From the NCBI RefSeq assembly GCF_018531145.1, contig NZ_JAHDSZ010000001.1:62001-126000 (forward strand): 64,000 bases of DNA, given 5' to 3'. A model generated the notes under the pieces. It saw only the letters and a list, made by a program, of their open reading frames with translations. It did no database searches and was not told where the DNA came from. The translations under genes and the position numbers were made by a program. Of the stretch, positions 37,568 through 45,624 are shown piece after piece. This stretch comes from Canibacter zhuwentaonis. GTDB taxonomy: Bacteria; Actinomycetota; Actinomycetes; Actinomycetales; Microbacteriaceae. Within the stretch, counting starts at the first letter, position 1. Each line of letters opens with the position of its first letter.

Positions 37568-38494
37568 ATGAAAGCTAGCGCTGTTAGATACTTAAGCGCA
37601 CTAGAATATGAGCACGGTTACTCTAAGCACACTGTGCGCGCATACGAGCGCGAAATTGCCGGGTTGTTGAGCTATATGTCAACAACAGCGGATCAAAAAA
37701 CAGCGCCGAGTTTGGATAATTTCACCCTTGAAAAACTCCGCGAATACGTGTGGGAACAGAAACAGCGGGGCAAATCCGCCGCAAGCGTGGCGCGTACTGT
37801 CGCAACTCTGAAATCCTTTGGAAACTGGTTGTTTGTAAACAATAAAATTACAAGCAATCCCGCAAAATTATTGAAGAACCCTAAACACACGACTGATTTG
37901 CCCCGTGTGCTGTCTGAAACGCAGCTGGCAGAAGTTTTAGACTCGCTGAAAAACGCGGCTGAGACCGAGGGCGCTGTGGCGCAGCGAGACTGGGCGTTGT
38001 TTGAGATGATGTACGCAACCGGTGCGCGGGTTGCGGAAATCTGCGAGCTTAAAATTGCCAGCGTAAATCATACGGATTGTGCTATCACGGTCTACGGTAA
38101 AGGCGGCAAAGAGCGAACGGTGCCTTACGGCAAAACCGCGGCGCTTGCGTTAAATAAGTATCTCTTGGAGGGACGCAATGAGCTGCTTAAAAACAGTCGG
38201 AAAATAAGCGCGGCGGCTGATGCCGTGTTTGTGGGCAACAGAGGGGGAGTGTTGGCAACCTCTCAGGCATACAAAATAGTGTCGCAGCACCTTGCTGAAT
38301 ATGCTGGAGGAGTTGCGCGCGGTCCGCATTCGCTGCGGCATTCCGCGGCGACCCATATGCTGAACGGCGGAGCTGATATTCGCGTTGTGCAAGAAATGCT
38401 GGGGCACGTCAGCCTGCACAGCACACAGATATACACCCACGTTGCTATTGATAAGCTAGGGCAGCTATACCGCCAGGCGCACCCGCGAGCCTAG
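37568..38494 (+). CDS. xerC: Tyrosine recombinase XerC
   Basis: Resolves chromosome dimers at dif with XerD. Full catalytic set: Arg154 (ATGARVAE), Lys178 (YGKGGKERT), His254 and Arg257 (HSLRH), His280 (LGHVS) and Tyr289 (STQIYTHV). The N-terminal SAM-like domain covers residues 1-95. 308 residues. ATG 37568 after GGAGG. Its position before the M23 gene and rpsB is the standard actinobacterial order, which favours XerC over XerD. Confidence 0.94.
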   Translation: MKASAVRYLSALEYEHGYSKHTVRAYEREIAGLLSYMSTTADQKTAPSLDNFTLEKLREYVWEQKQRGKSAASVARTVATLKSFGNWLFVNNKITSNPAKLLKNPKHTTDLPRVLSETQLAEVLDSLKNAAETEGAVAQRDWALFEMMYATGARVAEICELKIASVNHTDCAITVYGKGGKERTVPYGKTAALALNKYLLEGRNELLKNSRKISAAADAVFVGNRGGVLATSQAYKIVSQHLAEYAGGVARGPHSLRHSAATHMLNGGADIRVVQEMLGHVSLHSTQIYTHVAIDKLGQLYRQAHPRA

Positions 38495-39185
38495 TTGCTT
38501 GAATGTGTTGCGCGTGATTGTGGTGCGCGCTGTGCTGGCGTTGTTGGATAAGTTCTGTGCGCGACGGCGCTGGATATTGTGCTGCGTGTGGTGTGAATGC
38601 TGTGCGCTGTGTGGATTCTGCGCGCGGTATGAGCTGCGACGTTGTGGACGCTGCTTCCAGGGGTAAAAGGCGCGGTTTTTTGCTTAGATACCTGAGCGGA
38701 TTTACATAGACATCGTTTTTACGAATTCCCAGGTGCACGGTGTTGTGACCGACGTGTCCGCCCACCGCAACATTTCCCAGAATCTCACATCTGGCAACCC
38801 TATCTCCAGCCTGCAGCGAGCTGATAACAGGCTCAAGAGAATAAGTTTCTCCGCTGTGAGTTTTAACGCTTATTATGTGCCGGTCAACAACCATGCCGTT
38901 AAAACTCACGGTTCCCGCTGCGGGCGCACGCACAGCGTTGTTGCCTTTAATGTCAACTCCGCGATGCCCGGGAGCGTATCTGTGCGCGGGCGCTTCATAG
39001 TATCTAGTTATTTTTAGCGGACCACCGAGCGGCGCACACCATTTTTCAACTGTCCCGCTTGTGTTATCAGCCGTGCTCGTACGAGCCGTCACACTCGCAT
39101 GATCCGCCATAACAAGCGGCATTGTAAAAACTAGCGCACACAGGGAGCGCAACAGTTGTAGCGTGCTGCGTTTTGAAAAAATCAT
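38445..39185 (-). CDS. Secreted M23-family peptidase with an odd C-terminal tail
   Basis: Peptidoglycan-acting metallopeptidase fold. ATG 39185 gives a signal peptide (residues 1-28, LLRSLCALVFTMPLVMA); longer frames to 39374 lack it. The M23 domain has HRGVDIKG and a final VHLGIRK with the second metal histidine, and ends at YVNPLRYL. About 75 further residues rich in His, Gln and Ala follow and run over the last 50 bases of xerC on the other strand; this DNA looks like a worn repeat. So the tail may be recent read-through. Neighbours xerC and rpsB match the usual location. Confidence 0.85.
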   Translation of the reverse strand: MIFSKRSTLQLLRSLCALVFTMPLVMADHASVTARTSTADNTSGTVEKWCAPLGGPLKITRYYEAPAHRYAPGHRGVDIKGNNAVRAPAAGTVSFNGMVVDRHIISVKTHSGETYSLEPVISSLQAGDRVARCEILGNVAVGGHVGHNTVHLGIRKNDVYVNPLRYLSKKPRLLPLEAASTTSQLIPRAESTQRTAFTPHAAQYPAPSRTELIQQRQHSAHHNHAQHIQATRLAGAPGGIAALAYQ

Positions 39186-39387
39186 GCTGCTATTCTGTGC
39201 GCAAACTTCGATAAAAACGCTTATTTTGCGTGCGATGTTGATAACCGGCGTAAATTGTGCCTGTGACAAGCAAATAATTCTGCCACGGCGGTGAGTTTTC
39301 CAAAAGAAATGTCTGTTACGCCTGCTATGCTTATATAGCGCCTTTCGAGGTGACTTCGCGTGCTCACAAAACAATTTTGGTCATAGT

Positions 39388-39466
39388 CTCTGTGCTCGCA
39401 CAGAGTGATGAGAATTGGGGCATCAGGGCGCTATTAGCGCATTAACTGTAAGCGTGCAATATGCAC
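39388..39466 (+). promoter_or_regulatory. rpsB leader with three hairpins
   Basis: Three small stems precede rpsB: CTCTGTG-CTCG-CACAGAG (39388-39405), GCGCT-ATT-AGCGC (39428-39440) and GTGCA-ATA-TGCAC (39454-39466). A structured leader could allow S2 to control its own operon; that is inference. Confidence 0.4.
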
Positions 39467-39487
39467 AAAAACACAAGGAGAGCTGCA

Positions 39488-40309
39488 ATGGCAGTAGTGA
39501 CAACACGTCAGTTGCTGGACAACGGCGTACACTTTGGACACCAGACTCGTCGCTGGAATCCGAAAATGAAACGTTTTATTTTCACCGAGCGTTCAGGTAT
39601 TTACATCATTGACCTGCAGCAGTCACTGGGCTACATCGACTCTGCATACGAGTTCGTTAAGAGCACAATTGCGCGCGGTGGTCAGATTCTGTTTGTTGGC
39701 ACCAAAAAACAGGCTCAGGAGGTTATTTCTGAGCAGGCTACCCGCGTTAACCAGCCGTATGTGAATCAGCGCTGGTTGGGTGGTCTTTTGACAAACTTTC
39801 AGACCGTTACAAGCCGCCTTGATCGCATGAAAGAGCTTGAAGACCTTGATTACGAGGGCGGCACAAGCGGCTTCACCAAAAAAGAGTTGCTGCTGAAAAA
39901 GCGCGAGCTTGAGAAACTGCAGAAGTCGCTCGGCGGTATCCGTAATATGTCAAAAACCCCGGCAGCGCTCTGGGTTGTTGACACGAATAAAGAACACCTG
40001 GCAATTGATGAGGCGAAAAAGCTCAACATTCCAGTTATTGCTATTCTCGACACCAACTGCGATCCTGACGATGTAACCTATCCGATCCCGGGTAATGACG
40101 ACGCAATCCGCGCTGTTGAGCTGCTAACACGTTTAATGGCGGATGCGGCAGCCGAGGGGCTGATTGATCGCCACAAGAAGCCTGAGGAGGGTGAAGCCGA
40201 GCCACTCGCTGAGTGGGAGGTTGAGCTGCTCGAGAACAACAGCGCTAAAGAGGAAGCAAAACCAGTTGAGGCTGAAGCTGATAAAGCGGCAGAATCAGAA
40301 GCTAAATAA
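39488..40309 (+). CDS. rpsB: 30S ribosomal protein S2
   Basis: Small-subunit protein needed for S1 and mRNA binding. ATG 39488 after AAGGAGAG; the frame open from 39461 is not used. Motifs: [19 protein letters not shown], the coiled-coil segment and [19 protein letters not shown]. 273 residues with a C-terminal acidic tail (Glu/Ala-rich, about 45 residues) as in other Actinomycetota. Followed 29 bp later by tsf. Confidence 0.99.
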   Translation: MAVVTTRQLLDNGVHFGHQTRRWNPKMKRFIFTERSGIYIIDLQQSLGYIDSAYEFVKSTIARGGQILFVGTKKQAQEVISEQATRVNQPYVNQRWLGGLLTNFQTVTSRLDRMKELEDLDYEGGTSGFTKKELLLKKRELEKLQKSLGGIRNMSKTPAALWVVDTNKEHLAIDEAKKLNIPVIAILDTNCDPDDVTYPIPGNDDAIRAVELLTRLMADAAAEGLIDRHKKPEEGEAEPLAEWEVELLENNSAKEEAKPVEAEADKAAESEAK

Positions 40310-40338
40310 TTTAGAAAACTATTCTTTAAGGAGTTAAT

Positions 40339-41166
40339 ATGACTGCAGTAAGTATGGCGGCAGTAAAAGAGCTACGCGAGCGTCTTGGCGCGGGCATGGT
40401 TGATAGCAAAAAAGCTCTCGAAGAAGCTAACGGCAATATTGAGAAAGCGATCGAAATCCTACGTTTGAAGGGCGCTAAAGGCGTTGCTAAGCGTGAGGGT
40501 CGCACAACCAGCGAAGGTCTGATTACGATCCGCGAAACAGGCAGCAAGGTTGTTATGATCGAGCTGGCTTGCGAAACAGACTTTGTTGCTAAAAATCAGA
40601 AGTTCATCGACCTGGGAGAAAAAGTTCTTGACGCAATTGTGAAGGCTGACACCCACTGCGTAGCACGCTCACTCGAGGCTGATGCCGAGGGTAAAACCGT
40701 TGCGGAGCTGATTAATGATGAGGCCGCTATTATCGGCGAGAAAATTGAGCTGCGCCGGGTTGCAGAGGTCACCGGCGATAACTTCGCTGTTTACCTGCAC
40801 CGCACCTCTAAAGACCTGCCACCGCAGGTTGGTGTTGTTGTTGCATACGAGGGGGCGGATGCTGAAACCGCACGCGCTATTGCGCAGCACATCTCGTTCG
40901 CTGATCCGCAGTACCTGAGCCGTGAAGACGTGCCAGCTGCTGAGGTTGATAAAGAGCGCGATATTGTAACCGAGATTGCAAAATCTGAGGGCAAGCCAGA
41001 GGTTGCGCTGCCAAAGATTATAGAAGGTCGCCTTAACGGATTCTTTAAGAACGTTGCGCTGCTCGACCAGCCTTACGCTCGCGACAACAAGCTGAGCGTT
41101 GCGCAGGTTGTTGCAGAGGCGGGTATTAAACCCACCGCGTTTGCGCGCTTTAAGGTTGGAGCATAG
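40339..41166 (+). CDS. tsf: Translation elongation factor Ts
   Basis: Exchanges GDP for GTP on EF-Tu. The N-terminal block VKELRERLGAGMVDSKKALEEA and the CETDFVAKN motif are intact. 275 residues. ATG 40339 after AAGGAG. Ends at a terminator, so pyrH starts a new unit. Confidence 0.99.
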   Translation: MTAVSMAAVKELRERLGAGMVDSKKALEEANGNIEKAIEILRLKGAKGVAKREGRTTSEGLITIRETGSKVVMIELACETDFVAKNQKFIDLGEKVLDAIVKADTHCVARSLEADAEGKTVAELINDEAAIIGEKIELRRVAEVTGDNFAVYLHRTSKDLPPQVGVVVAYEGADAETARAIAQHISFADPQYLSREDVPAAEVDKERDIVTEIAKSEGKPEVALPKIIEGRLNGFFKNVALLDQPYARDNKLSVAQVVAEAGIKPTAFARFKVGA

Positions 41167-41175
41167 CTAAAAATG

Positions 41176-41213
41176 AAACACGGGGTTGCTGTTTGCGCCC
41201 CGTGTTTTGTTTT
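41176..41213 (+). terminator. Terminator after tsf
   Basis: Perfect 10-bp stem AAACACGGGG (41176-41185) with CCCCGTGTTT (41198-41207), followed by TGTTTT. Confidence 0.9.
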
Positions 41214-41278
41214 ATCTAATTGCCTAATAGCAACCCCTAAAATATTTGTAGAAAAACTCTGAGATGATTGGTGAGTAA

Positions 41279-42007
41279 GTGAAAAAAACATATATGAAAC
41301 AGGCGCAGCGCCGTGTGCTGCTCAAACTTTCGGGCGAGGCTTTTGGCGGCGGTATGCTGGGTGTAAACCCTGATATCGTGGGGCAGATTGCGCGTGAAAT
41401 CGCTGAGGGCACTAAATACGCCGAGGTCGCAATTGTTGTTGGCGGCGGCAACTTCTTTCGCGGTGCGCAGCTTTCTGAGCGCGGTATGGATCGCGCCCGC
41501 GCTGACTATATGGGTATGCTTGGCACCGTTATGAACGCCCTGGCGTTACAAGATTTTATCGAGCAGGCCGGTGTGCAGTGCCGGGTGCAGTCTGCGATAA
41601 CAATGACACAGGTTGCTGAGAGCTATGTGCCGCTGCGGGCTATACGCCACCTTGAAAAGGGGCGCGTTGTTGTTTTTGGAGCCGGTGCGGGGCTGCCTTA
41701 TTTCTCGACCGACACGGTTGCCGCGCAGCGCGCGCTTGAAATTGAGGCGGATGAAGTGCTCGTTGCTAAAAACGGTGTTGACGGGGTTTATTCAGCGGAT
41801 CCGCGCACAAATCCTGAAGCTAAGAAGATAATCGCTATTACCTACGAAAAAGCCCTGCAGGACGGTCTAAAAGTTGTTGATTCAACAGCATTCAGTCTGT
41901 GCAAAGACAATAAAATGCCGATGCGCGTTTTTGGCATGGAGTCCGCAGGAAATCTAACTGCCGCGATTCGCGGCGAGGCGCTTGGCACAAAAGTTACCGC
42001 AGGTTAG
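41279..42007 (+). CDS. pyrH: Uridylate kinase
   Basis: Phosphorylates UMP to UDP. Amino-acid-kinase fold: [22 protein letters not shown] and [14 protein letters not shown]. 242 residues. GTG 41279 follows a GGTGAG site; ATG 41294 is an alternative that would remove five residues. Next to frr and cdsA as usual. Confidence 0.97.
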   Translation: MKKTYMKQAQRRVLLKLSGEAFGGGMLGVNPDIVGQIAREIAEGTKYAEVAIVVGGGNFFRGAQLSERGMDRARADYMGMLGTVMNALALQDFIEQAGVQCRVQSAITMTQVAESYVPLRAIRHLEKGRVVVFGAGAGLPYFSTDTVAAQRALEIEADEVLVAKNGVDGVYSADPRTNPEAKKIIAITYEKALQDGLKVVDSTAFSLCKDNKMPMRVFGMESAGNLTAAIRGEALGTKVTAG

Positions 42008-42085
42008 CCAATGGTGGTGAAACTCCAGAACTTCTTTGGTGCACTCGCTAAGCTGGTAAATATATTTCTAGAATGGAGCAAAACA

Positions 42086-42640
42086 GTGATTACTGAAGTT
42101 TTAAGCGAAGTTAAAACGCAAATGGAAAAGGCTACTGCCGCAATCAAAGACGGCTTTGCCAACGTGCGCACCGGGCGTGCTAATCCGGCGCTGTTGCAGA
42201 ACGTGCAGATTGATTATTACGGCACGATGACACCGCTGCCGCAGTTGGCATCCGTGCAAAATCAAGACGCGCGCAGTCTGCTGATTACACCCTACGACAA
42301 ATCGGCTCTGCAGAGCATCGAAAAAGCTATCCGCGAGATGCCTAACCTGGGGGCAAACCCCAGTAACGATGGTAACGTTGTGCGCGTTACGCTGCCAGAG
42401 CTTACCGAGGAACGCCGCCGCGACTACGTGAAAATGGTTAAAAATCGCGCAGAAGAGGGGCGTATTGCCGTGCGTGCCGCGCGTCGCAAAGCTAAAGATG
42501 AGCTTGATAAACTCAAGCAGGAAGTTGGCGAAGACGAGGTCGGGCGCGCCGAAAAAGAGCTTGAGAGCATCACTAAAAGCTTTATCGATCAGATTGACTC
42601 TGCGCTTAGCAAAAAAGAAGCAGAGCTGCTAGAGGTTTAG
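42086..42640 (+). CDS. frr: Ribosome recycling factor
   Basis: Splits the ribosome after termination with EF-G. GTG 42086 after GGAG gives 184 residues, the family length; the longer frame from 42011 adds residues without homology. Motifs: [45 protein letters not shown]. Downstream of pyrH, upstream of cdsA. Confidence 0.98.
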   Translation: MITEVLSEVKTQMEKATAAIKDGFANVRTGRANPALLQNVQIDYYGTMTPLPQLASVQNQDARSLLITPYDKSALQSIEKAIREMPNLGANPSNDGNVVRVTLPELTEERRRDYVKMVKNRAEEGRIAVRAARRKAKDELDKLKQEVGEDEVGRAEKELESITKSFIDQIDSALSKKEAELLEV

Positions 42641-42642
42641 GT

Positions 42643-43575
42643 TTGAAGCCAGAAGCTGTTGTGAATAAGCGAGGCAGTTTACGAGCTAAGGTGAGCAAAA
42701 GACAACAGAAGTTTGAGGCCGCAAACGCCAAGGTTACTGCCCGGGCGGGGCGTAACCTGGTTTTTGCGGTTGCGAGCGGACTGTTTTTCGGCGCTGTATT
42801 CGTGATTTCGCTGGTTTTCTTGGAACCCTTAATGCTGGTGCTGATTATTGCGCTCAGCGCGATTTCAATCTATGAGCTCGCCACTGCGTTTCGGATCGGC
42901 GGATTGCGCGTGCCGCGCATCGGTGTTATTCTCGGCTCGATAATGATCCTGATCGGGACATGGTTCTGGGGCGCTGACGGGATGCTCTGGGGAATGTTCT
43001 TTGGATCCTCTCTCTTGCTTTTATGGCGGTTATCCGAGGGGATATTCGCAAAGCAGGTGGTTCACAAACGCACCATGCTGGCAGATTTAAGCGCCGGCAT
43101 CTTCACCCTCGTCTACATTCCCTTGCTAATGGGAATGGCAGTGCTAATGTATCTTTCTGACCAAGTTAATGGCAAACTCTGGGTGTTTGCGATAATTATG
43201 CTCTGTGTTGTGTGCGATATTAGCGCTTACATCGTTGGCGTAACGCTCGGCAAGCACAAAATGTCACCCCGTATTAGCCCCAACAAAACCTGGGAGGGCT
43301 TCTCAGGTGCGGCTCTCGCGCTGCTGATAGCTGGCACGCTAACCGCTGTTTACCTGCTGCAGCTGCCGTGGTGGGTTGGTGTGCTGCTCGGAGCTGCGGT
43401 GCTAATTACAGCAACAACCGGAGACCTGGTCGAGTCGTTCATCAAACGCTGCCTGGGAGTTAAAGACATCAGCAAACTACTGCCCGGGCACGGCGGGATG
43501 CTCGACCGCCTGGACTCTATTTTGCCCTCAATTATTCCCTTTTACACCGTTGCGATTCTGACGGGAGCAGTATGA
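42643..43575 (+). CDS. cdsA: Phosphatidate cytidylyltransferase
   Basis: Makes CDP-diacylglycerol for phospholipid synthesis. The first 40 residues are cytoplasmic and basic; about eight membrane helices follow. The signature lies at the end: KRCLGVKDISKLLPGHGGMLDR, plus SPNKTWEGFSGA. 310 residues. The TTG start at 42643 is two bases after the frr stop with an AGAGG site upstream; a later start is possible. Ends with an ATGA overlap with the next gene. Confidence 0.94.
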   Translation: MKPEAVVNKRGSLRAKVSKRQQKFEAANAKVTARAGRNLVFAVASGLFFGAVFVISLVFLEPLMLVLIIALSAISIYELATAFRIGGLRVPRIGVILGSIMILIGTWFWGADGMLWGMFFGSSLLLLWRLSEGIFAKQVVHKRTMLADLSAGIFTLVYIPLLMGMAVLMYLSDQVNGKLWVFAIIMLCVVCDISAYIVGVTLGKHKMSPRISPNKTWEGFSGAALALLIAGTLTAVYLLQLPWWVGVLLGAAVLITATTGDLVESFIKRCLGVKDISKLLPGHGGMLDRLDSILPSIIPFYTVAILTGAV

Positions 43576-44135
43576 CATCTTCTGAAACTGATAACAGGCT
43601 ACCGCTGGTTACGGGGCGTGAGCTGGGCTATGATGTGCAGCAGGTGAACGAGTTTTTAGCGCGTGCGCGTGAAACCTACGAGGGAGCGGATCGATCCGCT
43701 AACAGATTAACCTCGCAGGATTTGCGCAAAACATCCTTCGACCTTGTCAAGCGCGGATACGCCACCAGATTTGTTGATGCCGCGCTGGATCGCATAGAAG
43801 ACGTGCTCTACGAACGCGAACGGGCGGAGCTGCTGAGCGATGTTGACGCGCGGCGGATGAGCAACGCTGCAATCGCGCACCTGGTGCAGGATGTGAAGTT
43901 TCGCGCAGGACTGCGCAAGCGCCGCAAGTTCAGACGGCGTGGGATTTTTGCGTCCGGCTACAACTGCGTCGAGGTCGATAGCCTGGTGGAGCAGGCGGTG
44001 CAGGCACTGGGGCAGCGGGTGACGGTGGCGCAGCTGCGTGAGAGCGTGTTTCACAGGCAGTGGCGCGGCTATGACGAAGCGCAGGTTGATGCGTTTATTG
44101 ATGCTCTTGTCGAGCTGTACTTGTATCAAAGATAA
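43572..44135 (+). CDS. DivIVA-motif protein with four repeats
   Basis: Protein with a DivIVA-like motif, 187 residues. The pattern GY-x4-V[ND]-x2-[LI] occurs four times, with GY at residues 19, 62, 129 and 166 (GYDVQQVNEFL, GYATRFVDAAL, GYNCVEVDSLV, GYDEAQVDAFI). In DivIVA this motif senses curved membrane. The central section is strongly basic (RKRRKFRRR, 115-123). It overlaps cdsA by four bases, the usual place for this gene in Microbacteriaceae. It has no long coiled coil, so it is not the main DivIVA. Confidence 0.85.
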   Translation: MTSSETDNRLPLVTGRELGYDVQQVNEFLARARETYEGADRSANRLTSQDLRKTSFDLVKRGYATRFVDAALDRIEDVLYERERAELLSDVDARRMSNAAIAHLVQDVKFRAGLRKRRKFRRRGIFASGYNCVEVDSLVEQAVQALGQRVTVAQLRESVFHRQWRGYDEAQVDAFIDALVELYLYQR

Positions 44136-44196
44136 TTTCAGGAATTGATTTTCAAGTGAAATATAATTGTTAATATTGTGAGCCGGGGGATTAAAC

Positions 44197-44790
44197 ATGA
44201 GAAACACTAAAACTAGTTCGGTTAGCAAGCCGCGCAAGGTGCTAGCATGCCTTTCTGCGTTGGCGGTTGCGGCGGTGGTTATTGGTGCGCCGCTATCAGC
44301 TATAACACCTGCGCAGGCGGATGTTGTGCCGCTTGAGCGCGGATCGGTTATGAACCAGCAACTAATGGCTAAGGCAACTGAAGAAACCGAGTTTGAGCTT
44401 CCCGCGGTTGAGGTTGTTGCGATCAAAAAATCCGCGCCAACCGCAGAAGTCGGAGCGGGCAGTGCCGGGTTCACACCGCCAGCAGCCCCTGCAACAAGCC
44501 CCGGCACAGCACAGGATATTGCGCGCGGTTATGTTGGTAACGACGCTGAGTTTTCTTGCCTCTACGCGCTGTGGAAAAAAGAGTCTAATTGGAACTCTAG
44601 TGCGATGAACTCGTCAAGCGGCGCATACGGCATTCCGCAAGCGCTACCGGGCAGTAAAATGGCATCCGCCGGAGCAGATTGGCAAACAAATGCGGAAACT
44701 CAGATCCGCTGGGGGCTAGGCTATATTTCTGCTAGATACGGTTCACCGTGTGCTGCATGGTTGCACTCACAAGCGGTTGGCTGGTATTAG
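44197..44790 (+). CDS. Secreted transglycosylase-like protein
   Basis: Exported protein, 197 residues. A signal peptide (residues 1-42, basic start, ALAVAAVVIGAPLSA, cleavage near AQA) is followed by a disordered linker of about 65 residues. The last 80 form a lysozyme-like transglycosylase domain: LYALWKKESNWNSSAMN with the catalytic glutamate, then GAYGIPQALPGSKMA and WGLGYISARYG. This domain is shared with aggregation-promoting factors. Likely cell-wall remodelling. Confidence 0.88.
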   Translation: MRNTKTSSVSKPRKVLACLSALAVAAVVIGAPLSAITPAQADVVPLERGSVMNQQLMAKATEETEFELPAVEVVAIKKSAPTAEVGAGSAGFTPPAAPATSPGTAQDIARGYVGNDAEFSCLYALWKKESNWNSSAMNSSSGAYGIPQALPGSKMASAGADWQTNAETQIRWGLGYISARYGSPCAAWLHSQAVGWY

Positions 44791-44792
44791 TA

Positions 44793-45074
44793 TTGGGGCG
44801 CAAAAATCGTCGTGCGCCGCAGGATTCGCTAAAAGATGTTGAGAGTTTGAGCAACTATGGCGGTGCGATAGTTACTAAGCGGGATGAAGCGTACACGGTG
44901 CGCTTAATTCCCGCAAAGCGGGCGTTAAAAAACTATGTGTGCCCCGGGTGCGGTGGTAATATTGCGCCCGGTGTTGCGCATACCGTAGCCTGGCGTAGTG
45001 ACTATATTATGGGTGATAGCGCGGCTATTGCCGAGCGGCGTCACTGGCATTTGCGTTGCTGGAATATTTTCTAG
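44793..45074 (+). CDS. Conserved actinobacterial zinc-ribbon protein
   Basis: Small soluble protein of about 93 residues, unknown function. It has a basic start, then YVCPGCGGNIAPGVAHTVAW and RRHWHLRCW, a likely zinc site of CPGC plus H/C. The frame is open from 44748, but that part overlaps the transglycosylase gene; I favour TTG 44793, two bases after that stop. The start is uncertain since no ribosome site is clear. The stop lies in the first copy of a 41-bp repeat. Confidence 0.72.
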   Translation: MGRKNRRAPQDSLKDVESLSNYGGAIVTKRDEAYTVRLIPAKRALKNYVCPGCGGNIAPGVAHTVAWRSDYIMGDSAAIAERRHWHLRCWNIF

Positions 45075-45139
45075 GGATTGAACCCTGGGTCTGCGTCTGC
45101 TGGAGTATTTTTTAGAGGTTAAACCCGGGACCCGCGTTT
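45058..45139. repeat. 41-bp tandem duplication at two gene ends
   Basis: Copies at 45058-45098 and 45099-45139 agree at about three bases in four. The first holds the stop of the zinc-ribbon gene, the second the last codons and stop of convergent rnhA. Confidence 0.75.
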
Positions 45140-45585
45140 GTTGCTGTGCCATGCACGCGAAAGGAGTTTGCGGTTTCAACTGCGAGCGTGTCAGCGGTTT
45201 CGTTGAGCAAGTGCCCTGAGTGACCCTTGATCCACTCGAAAGTGACTTTACGCCCAGTGAGTGCGCGATCTAGCTCCTGCATTAGTTCTACGTTTAGCAC
45301 GGGTTTGCCGTCGGCTTTGCGCCAGCCTTTTTTCTTCCAGCCGGGCATCCACTTGGTTAAAGAGTCGATAACGTATTTGCTGTCGCTTTGAATCACCAGC
45401 TCGCCCGCGGCGTTTTCGGTTGCGCGTAACAGGTCAAGCACCGCCATCAGCTCGGCTTGATTGTTGGTGGCGTGCTGCCAGCCGCCGACACGCCAGTTTT
45501 GCTTGTCAATAACCCACGCCCAGCCTGCTGGACCGGGGTTTCCGAGAGCGGATCCGTCAGTCGCTGCGGTTATAACAGCGGGCAC
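45112..45585 (-). CDS. rnhA: Ribonuclease HI
   Basis: Cuts RNA in RNA-DNA hybrids. Catalytic residues are all present: Asp10 (ATDGSALGN), Glu45 (NNQAELMAV), Asp68 (IQSDSKYV) and Asp132 (ETADTLA), with His122/125 in KGHSGHLLN. The basic handle WKKKGWRK is retained. 157 residues; GTG start at 45585. The last 15 or so residues are encoded in a repeat copy shared with the convergent gene end. Confidence 0.96.
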   Translation of the reverse strand: MPAVITAATDGSALGNPGPAGWAWVIDKQNWRVGGWQHATNNQAELMAVLDLLRATENAAGELVIQSDSKYVIDSLTKWMPGWKKKGWRKADGKPVLNVELMQELDRALTGRKVTFEWIKGHSGHLLNETADTLAVETANSFRVHGTATNAGPGFNL

Positions 45586-45624
45586 TTAGTTTTCTTTCTG
45601 CTCGGGTGATGTTGTTCGCGCGGT

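Noticed and set aside
37568-38494. Phage or integron integrase
   Set aside because: Gene order (dprA-xerC-M23-rpsB) and length fit the chromosomal XerC; no att sites or phage genes nearby.
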